From NCBI GenBank assembly GCA_021773015.1, contig JAJFKW010000004.1, positions 434,001 to 498,000 of the forward strand: 64,000 nt of DNA, written 5' to 3'. The notes under the pieces were generated by a model. The model saw only the letters and a list, made by a program, of their open reading frames with translations. It searched no databases and had not been told where the DNA came from. A program made the position numbers and the translations under genes. This DNA is from Woeseia sp. GTDB taxonomy: Bacteria > Pseudomonadota > Gammaproteobacteria > Steroidobacterales > Woeseiaceae. Shown piece by piece: positions 9,107 to 20,462 of this stretch (position 1 is the stretch's first letter; each line of letters opens with the position of its first letter).

Positions 9107-9619
9107 TCACGTTCTTAGCGCAAAAGTTGGCCTTGAATCGTGATCGATAATCGCAAAATCGATTAGCCACTCTCTAGCATCGTCCGCATCTTCTTTAAAC
9201 CAACGCGTAGTGTTTCCTAATCGAAAGCTGTAGCTCCAGGCATCCATGTCCCGAATGACGCGCGAACTACTCGCACCTTGCAAGAATTCCGCGAGCAAAA
9301 TCTGTAGATAACAGACTGCCGCCTCTTCCACATCGTCACTTCCGGCGTTTCCGTGAAGATTTCTACGCATACTTTCGGACATACATATTATGTGGCAAGT
9401 CTCATGCAGGAATGAATGGACCGGCGTGTCTTGTCGCACAAACACTGTGGTGCCGACAATTCCCGCTTCTGGTGCGCCCCAATAACTGCCGTTGATTTCA
9501 GCACCATCCTGTAACCAAAGAATGCTAAGTCCGTATTGAAGCAATAGCGCAACAACGGCGTCTGCTGGCAAATCTTGCATACGCAAAACATCGCCTTGAT
9601 CGGTCGGCCCGGTTGCCAA
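9107..9619 (-). CDS. Uncharacterised protein with HExxH motif, possible zinc peptidase
   Basis: A 170-residue protein, no signal peptide or membrane segment. Residues 72-76 read HETCH, in a hydrophobic context (VHSFLHETCHIICM), matching the zinc-peptidase HExxH motif; a downstream helix DDVEEAAVCYLQILLAEF (about 96-113) offers Glu98 or Glu99 as a third ligand at gluzincin-like spacing. The pattern is reminiscent of the M78/ImmA-type layout, but the overall sequence is not one I can name. It begins 14 bp after lptE; the start may be a TTG at 9619 or an ATG 13 codons later (MQDLPAD). Peptidase activity is inferred from the motif only. Confidence 0.6.
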   Translation of the reverse strand: MATGPTDQGDVLRMQDLPADAVVALLLQYGLSILWLQDGAEINGSYWGAPEAGIVGTTVFVRQDTPVHSFLHETCHIICMSESMRRNLHGNAGSDDVEEAAVCYLQILLAEFLQGASSSRVIRDMDAWSYSFRLGNTTRWFKEDADDAREWLIDFAIIDHDSRPTFALRT

Positions 9620-9633
9620 AAAAATAATCTCGC

Positions 9634-10161
9634 TTACAGCGCCGTCAACTGAATCATCACTACCCTAACAAGATCCTCGACGATGGCATCGCGCAGCAAT
9701 TGCTCTTCCCGTGACTTCCCGAGCACTTCAGTCTCATCCCATGTGTAGTCACGAACCTGGGTTTGAGTACGTGGTTCCATCAACATCACTTGACCGCTTT
9801 GTAGCGAGTAACTAACAATATAGTAGACCTCGTACTCTCGCGGCACGTTGCGAGCCGAAACCGCGAGCACCCGCTGATCTGTTTCGTCACTCAATATCGA
9901 AAACACCGCAGTAGCATCAGTTGGAGATTCGACCAAGTCGACACCAACAATCTGAAACTGATCTCGAAGACGCTGATAGAACGGGCTGTGACGATCATCG
10001 GCAGCCAAGTAAGTCTTTTGCATGGCGAGCGGGACGTCGGCCGCACCACGAATTTGAAAACCGCACGCAGCTACCGTTACCAACAGGAACACAACACCTA
10101 GCGAATTAGTTACTGATCTATATTGTTGCTTTGCCAATGTCTCGCTGCCCTTTTTATTCAA
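9634..10161 (-). CDS. lptE: LPS assembly lipoprotein LptE
   Basis: Outer-membrane lipoprotein that plugs LptD and helps deliver lipopolysaccharide to the cell surface. The signal peptide ends in the lipobox-like VTVAACGFQIRG, where GFxLRG after the cysteine is typical of LptE. The rest is the expected small alpha/beta domain with SREEQLLRDAIVEDLVRVVMIQL at the C-terminus. It follows leuS after 12 bp, the classic order. The start could be the TTG at 10161 or a TTG at 10137 (MAKQQYRS), which has a better-placed purine-rich stretch. Confidence 0.88.
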   Translation of the reverse strand: MNKKGSETLAKQQYRSVTNSLGVVFLLVTVAACGFQIRGAADVPLAMQKTYLAADDRHSPFYQRLRDQFQIVGVDLVESPTDATAVFSILSDETDQRVLAVSARNVPREYEVYYIVSYSLQSGQVMLMEPRTQTQVRDYTWDETEVLGKSREEQLLRDAIVEDLVRVVMIQLTAL

Positions 10162-10173
10162 ACAATTATTTGT

Positions 10174-12633
<2,460 letters not shown>

Positions 12634-12733
12634 CTATTCCGTCATTACTGCGCCATAAAGCACGCTAGCTTAACTCATGCATCGACCGATGCAGAACACA
12701 AATTCTCTGCCAGATCGCCTGGCTGGACGCAAT

Positions 12734-14254
12734 TTAGGTCTGCCGAGTGCGCCACGCATGGGTGATCAGGAGCAACAAACAGAACGAAATTACCGGCCAG
12801 TTGCCAAAGCGAGCGAACGGCGTAAGACCGCCTTGCGGCGTGACATTTCGCGTCATACTCACGAATTCGAATTGTGGGCCTGATTCTAAGATTTCGCCGG
12901 TTGGCCCGATGAACGCACTGATGCCGTCGTTTGTAGAGCGGACCACGGGCCTACTAACCTCTAAAGCACGCATGCGCGCTATTTCCAAATGCTGGTGTGG
13001 CGCTATGGAATCTCCGAACCAGGCATCGTTGCTCACATTGATAAGAATCCCGGCATCTGGCAAAGCGTGTAGCTGTAGCGCGGCGAAGGCATCCTCGTAG
13101 CAGATAGCAATTGCAAGCTTCGTGCCTTGCGTCGTTATCAATGGCGCTTGTCGAGCCTTTCCCGCTTGTAGATCTGAATTCGGCAAGCTCAGCATGCGCA
13201 TCCAAGAGCGAACAAAATCGGGTACTGGGAAGTACTCGCCAAAAGGAACCAAGTGTTGCTTTCGATAGACTTGGCGACCGTTGCCGCCAAGTTTCAGCAC
13301 GCTATTGAAAATTTCAAATTCGCCCGAGCCGCGTTCCAGGATGCCCAATAGTAGCGTTTGTTGTCGCGCGCTTACCGTAGATTCTATTTGCTGCAGATAA
13401 CCTTCGACTTGGTCAATCACCGCTGGCAACGCGACTTCTGGCCAGACGATAAGGTCGCTCTCGGAGTTTGCCGATAACGAAGAACGATAGAGTTGCAATG
13501 TTTCAACTCGTTGCTGCGCCAGCCATTTCTGATCTTGCGGCACCCCGCCCTGCACGATAGTCGTAAGCAATGGCGTGCCTGCCTCATGGCTCCAACTAAG
13601 CTGCAACAGCAAGGCACCCACTATCCACGGCGCGAACGCTATAGATACTAACAATAGCCTTTTTTGCGTATCTCGCAGCAACGCGACGAACATCGCCGCT
13701 ACGCTTACCAACAACGCCAACGACACGCCGTACACACCGAAAATCGGCGCAAAACCCGAAAGCGGTGAATCTATCTGAGCGTAACCCAAGGTCATCCAGG
13801 GAAAGCCGCTAAGCAGCCACCCGCGAAACCACTCTGCCGACACCCAAACTGCCGGCGCAACATACAGCAATCGATATGGCTGGCGAGCGACCAGTTTTGT
13901 TGCCGTCCACGCCCCCACCCCATAGTAGAGACTCATCAATATGACTAGGCAAACCATTACCAACAGGGCAACGGGGAGTGGTGCTTTGCCAATGACAAAT
14001 ACTGAATGGTACAGCCAATAGGTACCTGTCAAGAAAAGACCTGCGCCATACCAGAGGCCCTGCCAGATAGCTGTGCGAGGCGACATGGTCAGCCAGGACA
14101 ACAACACTGGCATTAACACGATGGGTGTTAGCCAGAACCACGCTACGGGCGCGAAGGACAGTGTCGTTGCGCACCCCAGGAGAAAAAAAACCACGCCTGC
14201 GGCGCGCGGACGCCGCTCCAGAATCACTGCCAGCCGCTTATGCTCAATCAACAC
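12734..14254 (-). CDS. lnt: Apolipoprotein N-acyltransferase
   Basis: Inner-membrane enzyme adding the third acyl chain to lipoproteins. The N-terminal half has about seven membrane helices, followed by a periplasmic nitrilase-like domain with the expected catalytic triad residues: Glu in VWPEVALPA, Lys in YRKQHLVPFGEYFP and Cys in AIAICYEDAF. A final membrane helix is near the C-terminus. Length 506 matches the family (E. coli 512). It sits 18 bp after corC, the usual operon order, upstream of leuS. Confidence 0.96.
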   Translation of the reverse strand: MLIEHKRLAVILERRPRAAGVVFFLLGCATTLSFAPVAWFWLTPIVLMPVLLSWLTMSPRTAIWQGLWYGAGLFLTGTYWLYHSVFVIGKAPLPVALLVMVCLVILMSLYYGVGAWTATKLVARQPYRLLYVAPAVWVSAEWFRGWLLSGFPWMTLGYAQIDSPLSGFAPIFGVYGVSLALLVSVAAMFVALLRDTQKRLLLVSIAFAPWIVGALLLQLSWSHEAGTPLLTTIVQGGVPQDQKWLAQQRVETLQLYRSSLSANSESDLIVWPEVALPAVIDQVEGYLQQIESTVSARQQTLLLGILERGSGEFEIFNSVLKLGGNGRQVYRKQHLVPFGEYFPVPDFVRSWMRMLSLPNSDLQAGKARQAPLITTQGTKLAIAICYEDAFAALQLHALPDAGILINVSNDAWFGDSIAPHQHLEIARMRALEVSRPVVRSTNDGISAFIGPTGEILESGPQFEFVSMTRNVTPQGGLTPFARFGNWPVISFCLLLLITHAWRTRQT

Positions 14255-14272
14255 GGGTGCGGCGCTGGCTGA

Positions 14273-15139
14273 TCATTCAGACGGTTCGGTGGAATCCCGC
14301 TGTACCAATAGTGTGTCAATTCTGCGTCGATCTGCCTTGGTAACGCTGAAGTCGAAGCCCTCAAAATTCACACGCTCGCCGCGCCGCGGCAACCGGCCAA
14401 GTTCATGCATGACCAAACCGCCGATGGTGTCATAGTCATCGTCCTGAAATTCGCAATCGAAATGGTCATTGAAGTCGTCAATTCGAGTTAGTGCACGTAC
14501 CGCGTAAGTTTCTTTACCGTCGCGATCCGCTTCCATGCGAATAAAGGCGTCTTCTTCTTGATCGTGTTCATCGTCGATCTCGCCGACTATCTCTTCCAGA
14601 ACATCCTCAATGGTCAATAAGCCTGCTACGCCACCATACTCGTCGACGACAATTGCCATGTGATTGTGCGAATCTCGAAACTCCTTCAGCAGTGTATTCA
14701 GGCGTTTGGACTCCGGAATGACCGCGGCGGGCCGCAAGAATTTTTTGATTTGCAACTCGTTGCCGTTTGCGTCACCGAAATGTCGCAGCAAATCCTTTGC
14801 AAGCAGAATGCCGAGCACTTCGTCCCGGTCTTCGCCGATAACGGGGAATCTTGAGTGACCCGACTCAACGATAACCTTTAGCATCGCTTCAACGCTTTGG
14901 TCGGATTCAATGACGACCATTTGAGAACGTGGAATCATGACTTCGCGCACCTGCGTCTCAGCCACTTCAAGCACACCGGTCAGCATGTCTTGTTCCTGCG
15001 GATCAAAGACGCTTTCTGCTTGTTGCAGCAGGTCCTGTATTTCTTCGCGGCTCCAGGGTTCGCCTTTGATGGCGCGCACGACGCGTTTGAATACGCCGGT
15101 CTGCCCGGAGCCGGAGGTACTTGGAGGTTTATCGTTCAT
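14273..15139 (-). CDS. corC: CorC/YbeX family CBS-domain protein
   Basis: Cytosolic protein with paired CBS domains (about residues 70-190: EVMIPRSQMVV and DEYGGVAGLLTIEDVLEEIVGEI) and a C-terminal CorC/HlyC domain (TIGGLVMHELGRLPRRGE). Linked to magnesium/cobalt efflux and, as YbeX, to ribosome maturation. It has no DUF21 membrane domain, as usual for CorC proper. Length 288 is standard. It lies between ybeY and lnt in the conserved miaB-phoH-ybeY-corC-lnt order. Confidence 0.94.
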   Translation of the reverse strand: MNDKPPSTSGSGQTGVFKRVVRAIKGEPWSREEIQDLLQQAESVFDPQEQDMLTGVLEVAETQVREVMIPRSQMVVIESDQSVEAMLKVIVESGHSRFPVIGEDRDEVLGILLAKDLLRHFGDANGNELQIKKFLRPAAVIPESKRLNTLLKEFRDSHNHMAIVVDEYGGVAGLLTIEDVLEEIVGEIDDEHDQEEDAFIRMEADRDGKETYAVRALTRIDDFNDHFDCEFQDDDYDTIGGLVMHELGRLPRRGERVNFEGFDFSVTKADRRRIDTLLVQRDSTEPSE

Positions 15140-15174
15140 TTGCGAGTTCTGTCATGTTCCTATATGCCCTATCG

Positions 15175-15678
15175 TCAAGACCTTTGGTTGCTCGAAAGCG
15201 TATTTTGTTCCGCATAGGGGTTGTTAATATTAAATGATTGTAGCGCTCTCAATTCTAATAATTCCATCGCTTCTGCATCGCTAGCGTACTCGTGATCATA
15301 GCCAAGCAAATGTAATGTGCCGTGTACGATCATGTGAGCCCAATGGTCGTACACCGATTTTCTCTGTTCTTTCGCTTCTCGTTCAATAACCTGCACGCAA
15401 CACACGATGTCGCCAAGCGGTTGCGACTCGAATTCAGGCAAACCTGCAGGCCGCTCCGCCGGAAAACTCAATACGTTGGTCGGCTTATCGATGCCGCGGT
15501 ATTGATTATTTAGCGCCCGGCTTTCACGATCATCGACAAATCTTACGGCGAGTTCGACGTCGTCTAGGCCGAACTCACCGGCTGCTTGCAGCGTATGCAT
15601 GACCCAGTGCTGAACATCGTCGACATTCGGAATTCCATGTAATCCGCTAACGTTTTCCAAATCAATATTAAGATTCAT
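15175..15678 (-). CDS. ybeY: Endoribonuclease YbeY
   Basis: Zinc-dependent single-strand RNase involved in 16S rRNA 3' maturation and ribosome quality control. The metal site HGTLHLLGYDHE (three histidines in HxxxHxxGxDH) is intact at about residues 113-124, with the upstream TNVLSFPAE and LGDIVCC motifs. Length 167 is slightly above E. coli (155). It follows phoH by 44 bp. Confidence 0.95.
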   Translation of the reverse strand: MNLNIDLENVSGLHGIPNVDDVQHWVMHTLQAAGEFGLDDVELAVRFVDDRESRALNNQYRGIDKPTNVLSFPAERPAGLPEFESQPLGDIVCCVQVIEREAKEQRKSVYDHWAHMIVHGTLHLLGYDHEYASDAEAMELLELRALQSFNINNPYAEQNTLSSNQRS

Positions 15679-15722
15679 TGGCCCATAGTCATGCGTTGCC
15701 GCGCAAATTGCGTGCAGGATAA

Positions 15723-16712
15723 CTAACTATCGTCTTTCCCATCAGCTTCGTAGGCCTCGACAATTCGTTGCACAAGTTCGTGCCGAACGACGTCTTTGGG
15801 TTGAAAATAAGTGAACGATATTCCACGAACATTAGACAAAATTTGAATTGCATTCTTTAGGCCCGACTGTTGCCCAGAGGGCAAGTCAATTTGCGTTATG
15901 TCGCCGGTGACTACCGCCCGCGAACCGAAGCCAATTCGGGTAAGAAACATTTTCATCTGCGCAACACTGGTATTTTGTGCCTCATCAAGAATCACGAATG
16001 AATCGTTTAGCGATCGGCCACGCATGAACGCCAGCGGCGCAACCTCGATGACATTTCGCTCGATTAGTTTGGCAACTTGCTCCGCCCCCAACATGTCGTA
16101 AAGCGCGTCGTACATGGGACGTAGATAGGGATCCACTTTTTGCGACAAATCGCCAGGTAAAAAGCCTAGCCTTTCGCCAGCCTCGACAGCTGGCCGGACC
16201 AAGACAATACGTCTAACCTGCTCCGATTCGAGCGCATCAATCGCGCTAGCCACTGCCAGGTAGGTTTTACCCGTTCCCGCCGGCCCAATACCAAAAGACA
16301 GATCGTGCTCGCGAATACTCTTCAAATACAAGCGTTGATTGCTGCCACGCGGACGCACCAACTTTCGTCGCGTTTGGATTTCGACCAACTCCTCGTCGGT
16401 GGCCGCTGCGGCAGCCTCGTCCCGAGCGTCAGCTTCGTCCATCACAGATTCTTGCAGCGCGATGTGCACTCGCTCAGGATCAAGGCTCTCACGGCCAGCA
16501 AGCCTAAATAACGAGCGTAGGACATTGCTGCCAATTTGCGCAGCGCCCGGCATTCCAGTTACACGAAACTGGTTGCCGCGGCTGGCAATCTGAATATTCA
16601 GTCGGCGTTCAATTTGTCGCAAGTGTTCGTCGAACTGTCCGCACAGGTTGGCGAGACGGCTGTTATCGGCGGGCTCCAGGACGATATCCTGGGATATTTC
16701 TACGGCGTTCAA
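15723..16712 (-). CDS. phoH: PhoH-like ATPase (YbeZ)
   Basis: PhoH-family ATPase that partners YbeY in ribosome maturation. Residues 140-150 hold Walker A (GPAGTGKTYLA), followed by RPAVEAGERLGFLPG and a Walker B region FVILDEAQNTS. The N-terminal part resembles a KH-like domain as in YbeZ. Length 329 is within range (E. coli YbeZ 346). It lies 51 bp after miaB. Confidence 0.94.
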   Translation of the reverse strand: MNAVEISQDIVLEPADNSRLANLCGQFDEHLRQIERRLNIQIASRGNQFRVTGMPGAAQIGSNVLRSLFRLAGRESLDPERVHIALQESVMDEADARDEAAAAATDEELVEIQTRRKLVRPRGSNQRLYLKSIREHDLSFGIGPAGTGKTYLAVASAIDALESEQVRRIVLVRPAVEAGERLGFLPGDLSQKVDPYLRPMYDALYDMLGAEQVAKLIERNVIEVAPLAFMRGRSLNDSFVILDEAQNTSVAQMKMFLTRIGFGSRAVVTGDITQIDLPSGQQSGLKNAIQILSNVRGISFTYFQPKDVVRHELVQRIVEAYEADGKDDS

Positions 16713-16763
16713 GGGTGGGTAGTCGAACCTCTCTAATTTGGCGTTAAACCTTGTGCGCTAGGG

Positions 16764-18122
16764 CTACATTGACAAGACTACATCGATATTTGACGAGTTG
16801 CGAGCGATTCGGCCGCGCAATGAGTTCGGCAACGCTTCCGTTATTTCGACCTCGACAAACTGGCCAATTAGCGAAGCATCTCCATCAAAATTTACCCAGC
16901 GCATATTCTCTGTTCGACCGGAGACCTGCCGAGCAGATTTTTTTGAGGTTTTTTCTACCAGTACTTGTTGGCGACTACCGACCATCGCCTCGCTAATCGC
17001 CATAGCTTGTTGGCTGATACGCGCCTGCAGAATCGCCAGGCGCCGCTTTTTCACATCCATTGGCGTGTCGTCGGCAAATGAGGCGGCAGGCGTGCCGGGC
17101 CGCGCGCTATAGACGAAACTGAAAGATTGGTCGAATCCGACATCCGCAATGAGTTTCATAGTGGCATCAAAATCGCTATCGGTTTCGCCGGGAAAGCCGA
17201 CAATAAAATCCGACGAAAGTGAAATATCCGGTCGAACCACACGCAACTTGCGAATTTTTTGCTTGTACTCCAGCGCCGTGTGGCCGCGTTTCATTCTTGC
17301 GAGTATCCGATCAGAACCATTTTGCACCGGCAAGTGAAGGTAATTAGCCAATTGCGGAACTTCCGCATACGCTTGAATGAGGCTGTCAGTGAACTCCATC
17401 GGATGCGATGTGGTGAAGCGGATCCGTTCTACACCGTCGACCGCGGCTACATAGTAAATCAGCGTCGCCAGATCGGCGATTTGCCCGTCATGCATCGGAC
17501 CCAAGTACGCATTCACGTTTTGGCCCAACAAATTAATTTCCCGCACGCCCTGCTGAGCGAGTCGCACAATTTCGGCAATGACGTCGTCCAACGGGCGGCT
17601 TATTTCCTCACCGCGCGTGTAAGGCACCACGCAAAACGTGCAATATTTGCTGCAGCCTTCCATGATCGACACAAATGCTGTTGGGCCGTCCGCTCTCGGC
17701 TCCGGCAGGCGATCGAATTTTTCGATCTCCGGGAACGAGATATCAACGACGGGCAGGCCTTTGGCACGCACTTCATCCACCATCTCTGGCAAACGATGTA
17801 GAGTCTGTGGACCGAAAACCATATCAACATAGGGCGCCCTTTTACTGATGCCGACGCCTTCCTGGCTCGCGACACAGCCACCCACGCCGATCATCACACC
17901 CGGCTTCTTGCTTTTCCACTGACGCCAACGACCAAGTTCGGAAAACACTTTCTCCTGAGCCTTTTCGCGAATGGAGCAAGTATTGACCAGTAGCAGATCG
18001 GCATCGCCAGGTTGGTCCGTCAATTCATAGCCGTGCGACGCGCGCAAAACGTCCGCCATCTTTTGCGAGTCGTACTCGTTCATTTGGCAGCCAAACGTTT
18101 TTATGTAGAGCTTGTTATCCAT
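16764..18122 (-). CDS. miaB: tRNA-2-methylthio-N6-isopentenyladenosine synthase MiaB
   Basis: Radical SAM methylthiotransferase modifying A37 of tRNAs. The N-terminal UPF0004 domain begins [15 protein letters not shown] with its three cluster cysteines; the radical SAM CxxxCxxC motif reads [15 protein letters not shown] at about 157-171; a TRAM domain ends the protein ([16 protein letters not shown]). Length 452 is typical (E. coli 474). It heads the miaB-phoH-ybeY-corC-lnt run and lies 43 bp after ssb. Confidence 0.97.
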   Translation of the reverse strand: MDNKLYIKTFGCQMNEYDSQKMADVLRASHGYELTDQPGDADLLLVNTCSIREKAQEKVFSELGRWRQWKSKKPGVMIGVGGCVASQEGVGISKRAPYVDMVFGPQTLHRLPEMVDEVRAKGLPVVDISFPEIEKFDRLPEPRADGPTAFVSIMEGCSKYCTFCVVPYTRGEEISRPLDDVIAEIVRLAQQGVREINLLGQNVNAYLGPMHDGQIADLATLIYYVAAVDGVERIRFTTSHPMEFTDSLIQAYAEVPQLANYLHLPVQNGSDRILARMKRGHTALEYKQKIRKLRVVRPDISLSSDFIVGFPGETDSDFDATMKLIADVGFDQSFSFVYSARPGTPAASFADDTPMDVKKRRLAILQARISQQAMAISEAMVGSRQQVLVEKTSKKSARQVSGRTENMRWVNFDGDASLIGQFVEVEITEALPNSLRGRIARNSSNIDVVLSM

Positions 18123-18165
18123 AGGTCTTTAGTCCACACCGTTACATTGGGTGGGCGCAGCGCAA

Positions 18166-18603
18166 CTAGAACGGTATGTCGTCATCAAAATCGTCGCTCG
18201 AACCCTGCGGTGGCGGGCTCGGCGGTGGACCGTCATTGCGTGCTGGCGCACCTCCACCGCTACCACCGCGTCCGCCGAGCATCTGCATCTCGTCAGCGAT
18301 GACTTCGGTTGTGTAGCGGTCGTGACCATCTTTGTCCTGCCACTTTCGAGTACGCAGTTTACCTTCTATATAAACCTGAGATCCCTTACGCAGATACTCG
18401 GCAGAAATTTCCGCCAACCGGCCGAACATCGCAACCTTGTGCCATTCTGTTCGATCCTTTTGCTCACCCGTCTGCTTGTCCTTCCAGGATTCGTTGGTCG
18501 CAACCGTCATATTGGTCACTGCAGAGCCGCTAGGCATGTAACGGGTATCCGGGTCTTGGCCCAGGTTCCCTACGATAATTACTTTATTTATTCCACGGGC
18601 CAT
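18166..18603 (-). CDS. ssb: Single-stranded DNA-binding protein
   Basis: Coats single-stranded DNA in replication, recombination and repair. The N-terminal OB fold (residues 1-110, with [17 protein letters not shown]) is followed by a glycine/proline-rich linker and the acidic tail DDFDDDIPF, which recruits partner proteins. Length 145 is slightly short of E. coli SSB (178) owing to a shorter linker. It lies 124 bp downstream of the MFS gene, as in many gammaproteobacteria where uvrA, an MFS gene and ssb are grouped. Confidence 0.97.
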   Translation of the reverse strand: MARGINKVIIVGNLGQDPDTRYMPSGSAVTNMTVATNESWKDKQTGEQKDRTEWHKVAMFGRLAEISAEYLRKGSQVYIEGKLRTRKWQDKDGHDRYTTEVIADEMQMLGGRGGSGGGAPARNDGPPPSPPPQGSSDDFDDDIPF

Positions 18604-18726
18604 TCGGCGGTCCCCTGTAACTAATTGATATTATTGACCTCTTGACAGACTGACCTGTTTAGAGGGGCACCTATTGTAGTGCCATAAATCGTTTTTACCA
18701 GTACGAATTTTAGTGCTTTTGAAGGA

Positions 18727-19938
18727 TTATGAGCGCGCTGGGAAAAACACGTGCGCCGCAAGCCACAGACCGGCGCTTACTGCCGCAAAAACAAACACGT
18801 GTTGAGCGGCACCATCGGTCATCAGCAGCCCACTAATGATACCCCCAGCAAACGCACCGAGAAACTGCGCGCTCGAGAAAAGACCCATTGCCGCGCCCCG
18901 CTCGGTATGCTCCACCAGCATCGAAAGCCTGGCCGGCAAGCCCGCTTCCAGAAAATTAAATCCAGCAAAAAATAATGCTAGTGCGCTGGCAACAACCAGC
19001 GCCGACGGCGGCAGGAAAATGATCAGCAACATACCGGCCAACAGCAGCAACAGTGCGCCGCTAAACACCCATGGTTTGCCACGACGTTCGTCGGCAATGA
19101 TCAACGGTACCGTACCTAAAAGCGAAACGCACAAAGCGGAAACGTAAACTTTCCAGTGCGAATTCAAGGGCATATTGAGTTCGTTTCTGAGCAGTAGCGG
19201 CAGTGCGACGAACAACGAAGTCATCATCGCATGCAGTACAAAAATATATGCGTCCAGCCTAAGCAGCGCCGGCTGAAAAGCTGGCCGCAGGCTCCGTTTT
19301 TCGCCTGCCGCTCGCGATACTGTCGTTTCCGGGACCCGTGTCAACAACAACCCGGCAACAATTGCGACCAATGCGGCGAGCCAAAAAAGCGCACGCACGC
19401 CGCTTGCCGCGGCAATCAGCGGTCCAAGTATTAACGCCAACAAGAAAGCGCTACCAATGCCAATGCCGAGGACCGCCATGGAGCGTGTCCGAACTTCCGG
19501 CCGCGTCGAATCTGCCAGCAAAGCCGATAGCGTAGCCGAAACGGCGCCTGCTCCTTGCAAGAATCGGCCGGCAATCATCCAGTAAATGCTGTCACTATAT
19601 GCGGCAACGAGGCTCCCTGCGGCAAATATGCAGAGCCCAAGCCAGACCACATTACGTCGGCCAATACGATCCGATAGGGCGCCAAATGGTAGCTGTAATG
19701 CCGCCTGTGTTAGGCCGTAAGCACCGACCGCAAGGCCGATTAAATACGGCGTAGCACCATCCAGATCGGCCGCATAAATCGCCAGCACGGGCAGCAATGC
19801 AAACAATCCGAACATACGCAGCATCGCAACCAGCGCAATAATGGAGACTGCCCGTCGTTCCCTAGCCAGCATTGGCTCAAGTATTTTCTGTGGTTTGCTA
19901 CGCATCGATAAAATTTCAAGTTTCCTGTCAACACCCAT
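18727..19938 (-). CDS. MFS transporter (YajR-like)
   Basis: Twelve-helix major facilitator of 403 residues. The family loop motif between helices 2 and 3 reads GALSDRIGRRNV (about residues 86-97), and the helix 4 region GRFLQGAGAVSATLSALLAD matches drug/proton antiporter-type MFS proteins. The pair of this gene with ssb, divergent from uvrA, is seen in Pseudomonas and other gammaproteobacteria. The substrate is unknown. The start is uncertain: ATG at 19938 gives a charged cytoplasmic N-terminus of about 30 residues, and later ATGs (MRSKPQ, MLARER) are possible. Confidence 0.88.
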   Translation of the reverse strand: MGVDRKLEILSMRSKPQKILEPMLARERRAVSIIALVAMLRMFGLFALLPVLAIYAADLDGATPYLIGLAVGAYGLTQAALQLPFGALSDRIGRRNVVWLGLCIFAAGSLVAAYSDSIYWMIAGRFLQGAGAVSATLSALLADSTRPEVRTRSMAVLGIGIGSAFLLALILGPLIAAASGVRALFWLAALVAIVAGLLLTRVPETTVSRAAGEKRSLRPAFQPALLRLDAYIFVLHAMMTSLFVALPLLLRNELNMPLNSHWKVYVSALCVSLLGTVPLIIADERRGKPWVFSGALLLLLAGMLLIIFLPPSALVVASALALFFAGFNFLEAGLPARLSMLVEHTERGAAMGLFSSAQFLGAFAGGIISGLLMTDGAAQHVFVFAAVSAGLWLAAHVFFPARS

Positions 19939-20462
19939 TATTGCCGTTGTCGAGTCACTTATTCGTCACAATGGCGAGCCAGGCGTCGCTGCAAGTCAGT
20001 CGATCAAATTGGGCTCTAAATCCGCTGGCTGATGGCGGCGCCGTATATTGACCCGTTGCGAAATATAATGCCATCTGAAAATGCAGTTGGTGGTATCGTA
20101 ATGGGTTGCTCCTTCGGCCTCGTTCGCGACAAATTTGCACGAACAGGAAACGCGGGCGCCGCATATGAGTCACATCGAATGGGTGGGCTGTACGGCTGAT
20201 CTGCCGTTGTAGCAAACTTCTGCGGCTATGCTGCCAATATTTGAAACGAATTTTGTAAAATTGAAAACCATCTCTATTGACCTACAGATAACAAGCAGAA
20301 GCCGTGCTCGTCAGATCCCGAATACCGACGTTGTGGGGAAATGCGCGACTCACCCTGACGTGCTGTTTCGTTCGATCATACGGTCGTTCAAGCGTTCAAT
20401 TGGTTGCAACTACTTGTTCTCATTGCACGCTGAATATATTGCGATTACGCTGTGACTACGCC
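19939..20462. other. Divergent intergenic region between MFS gene and uvrA
   Basis: This 524-bp region must hold the promoters of both the MFS-ssb side and uvrA. I looked for a LexA box of the CTGT-N8-ACAG type, as known upstream of uvrA and ssb in E. coli, and saw no convincing match. An uninterrupted reading frame extends uvrA upstream to 20304 but its sequence does not resemble UvrA. No RNA gene was recognised. Confidence 0.5.

Noticed and set aside
20304-20462. Upstream extension of uvrA from ATG-like codons at 20304
   Set aside because: The added 53 residues do not resemble UvrA, and the GTG at 20463 gives the normal N-terminus and length.
19939-20462. LexA box for uvrA/ssb
   Set aside because: No match to CTGT-N8-ACAG of useful quality was found in either strand.
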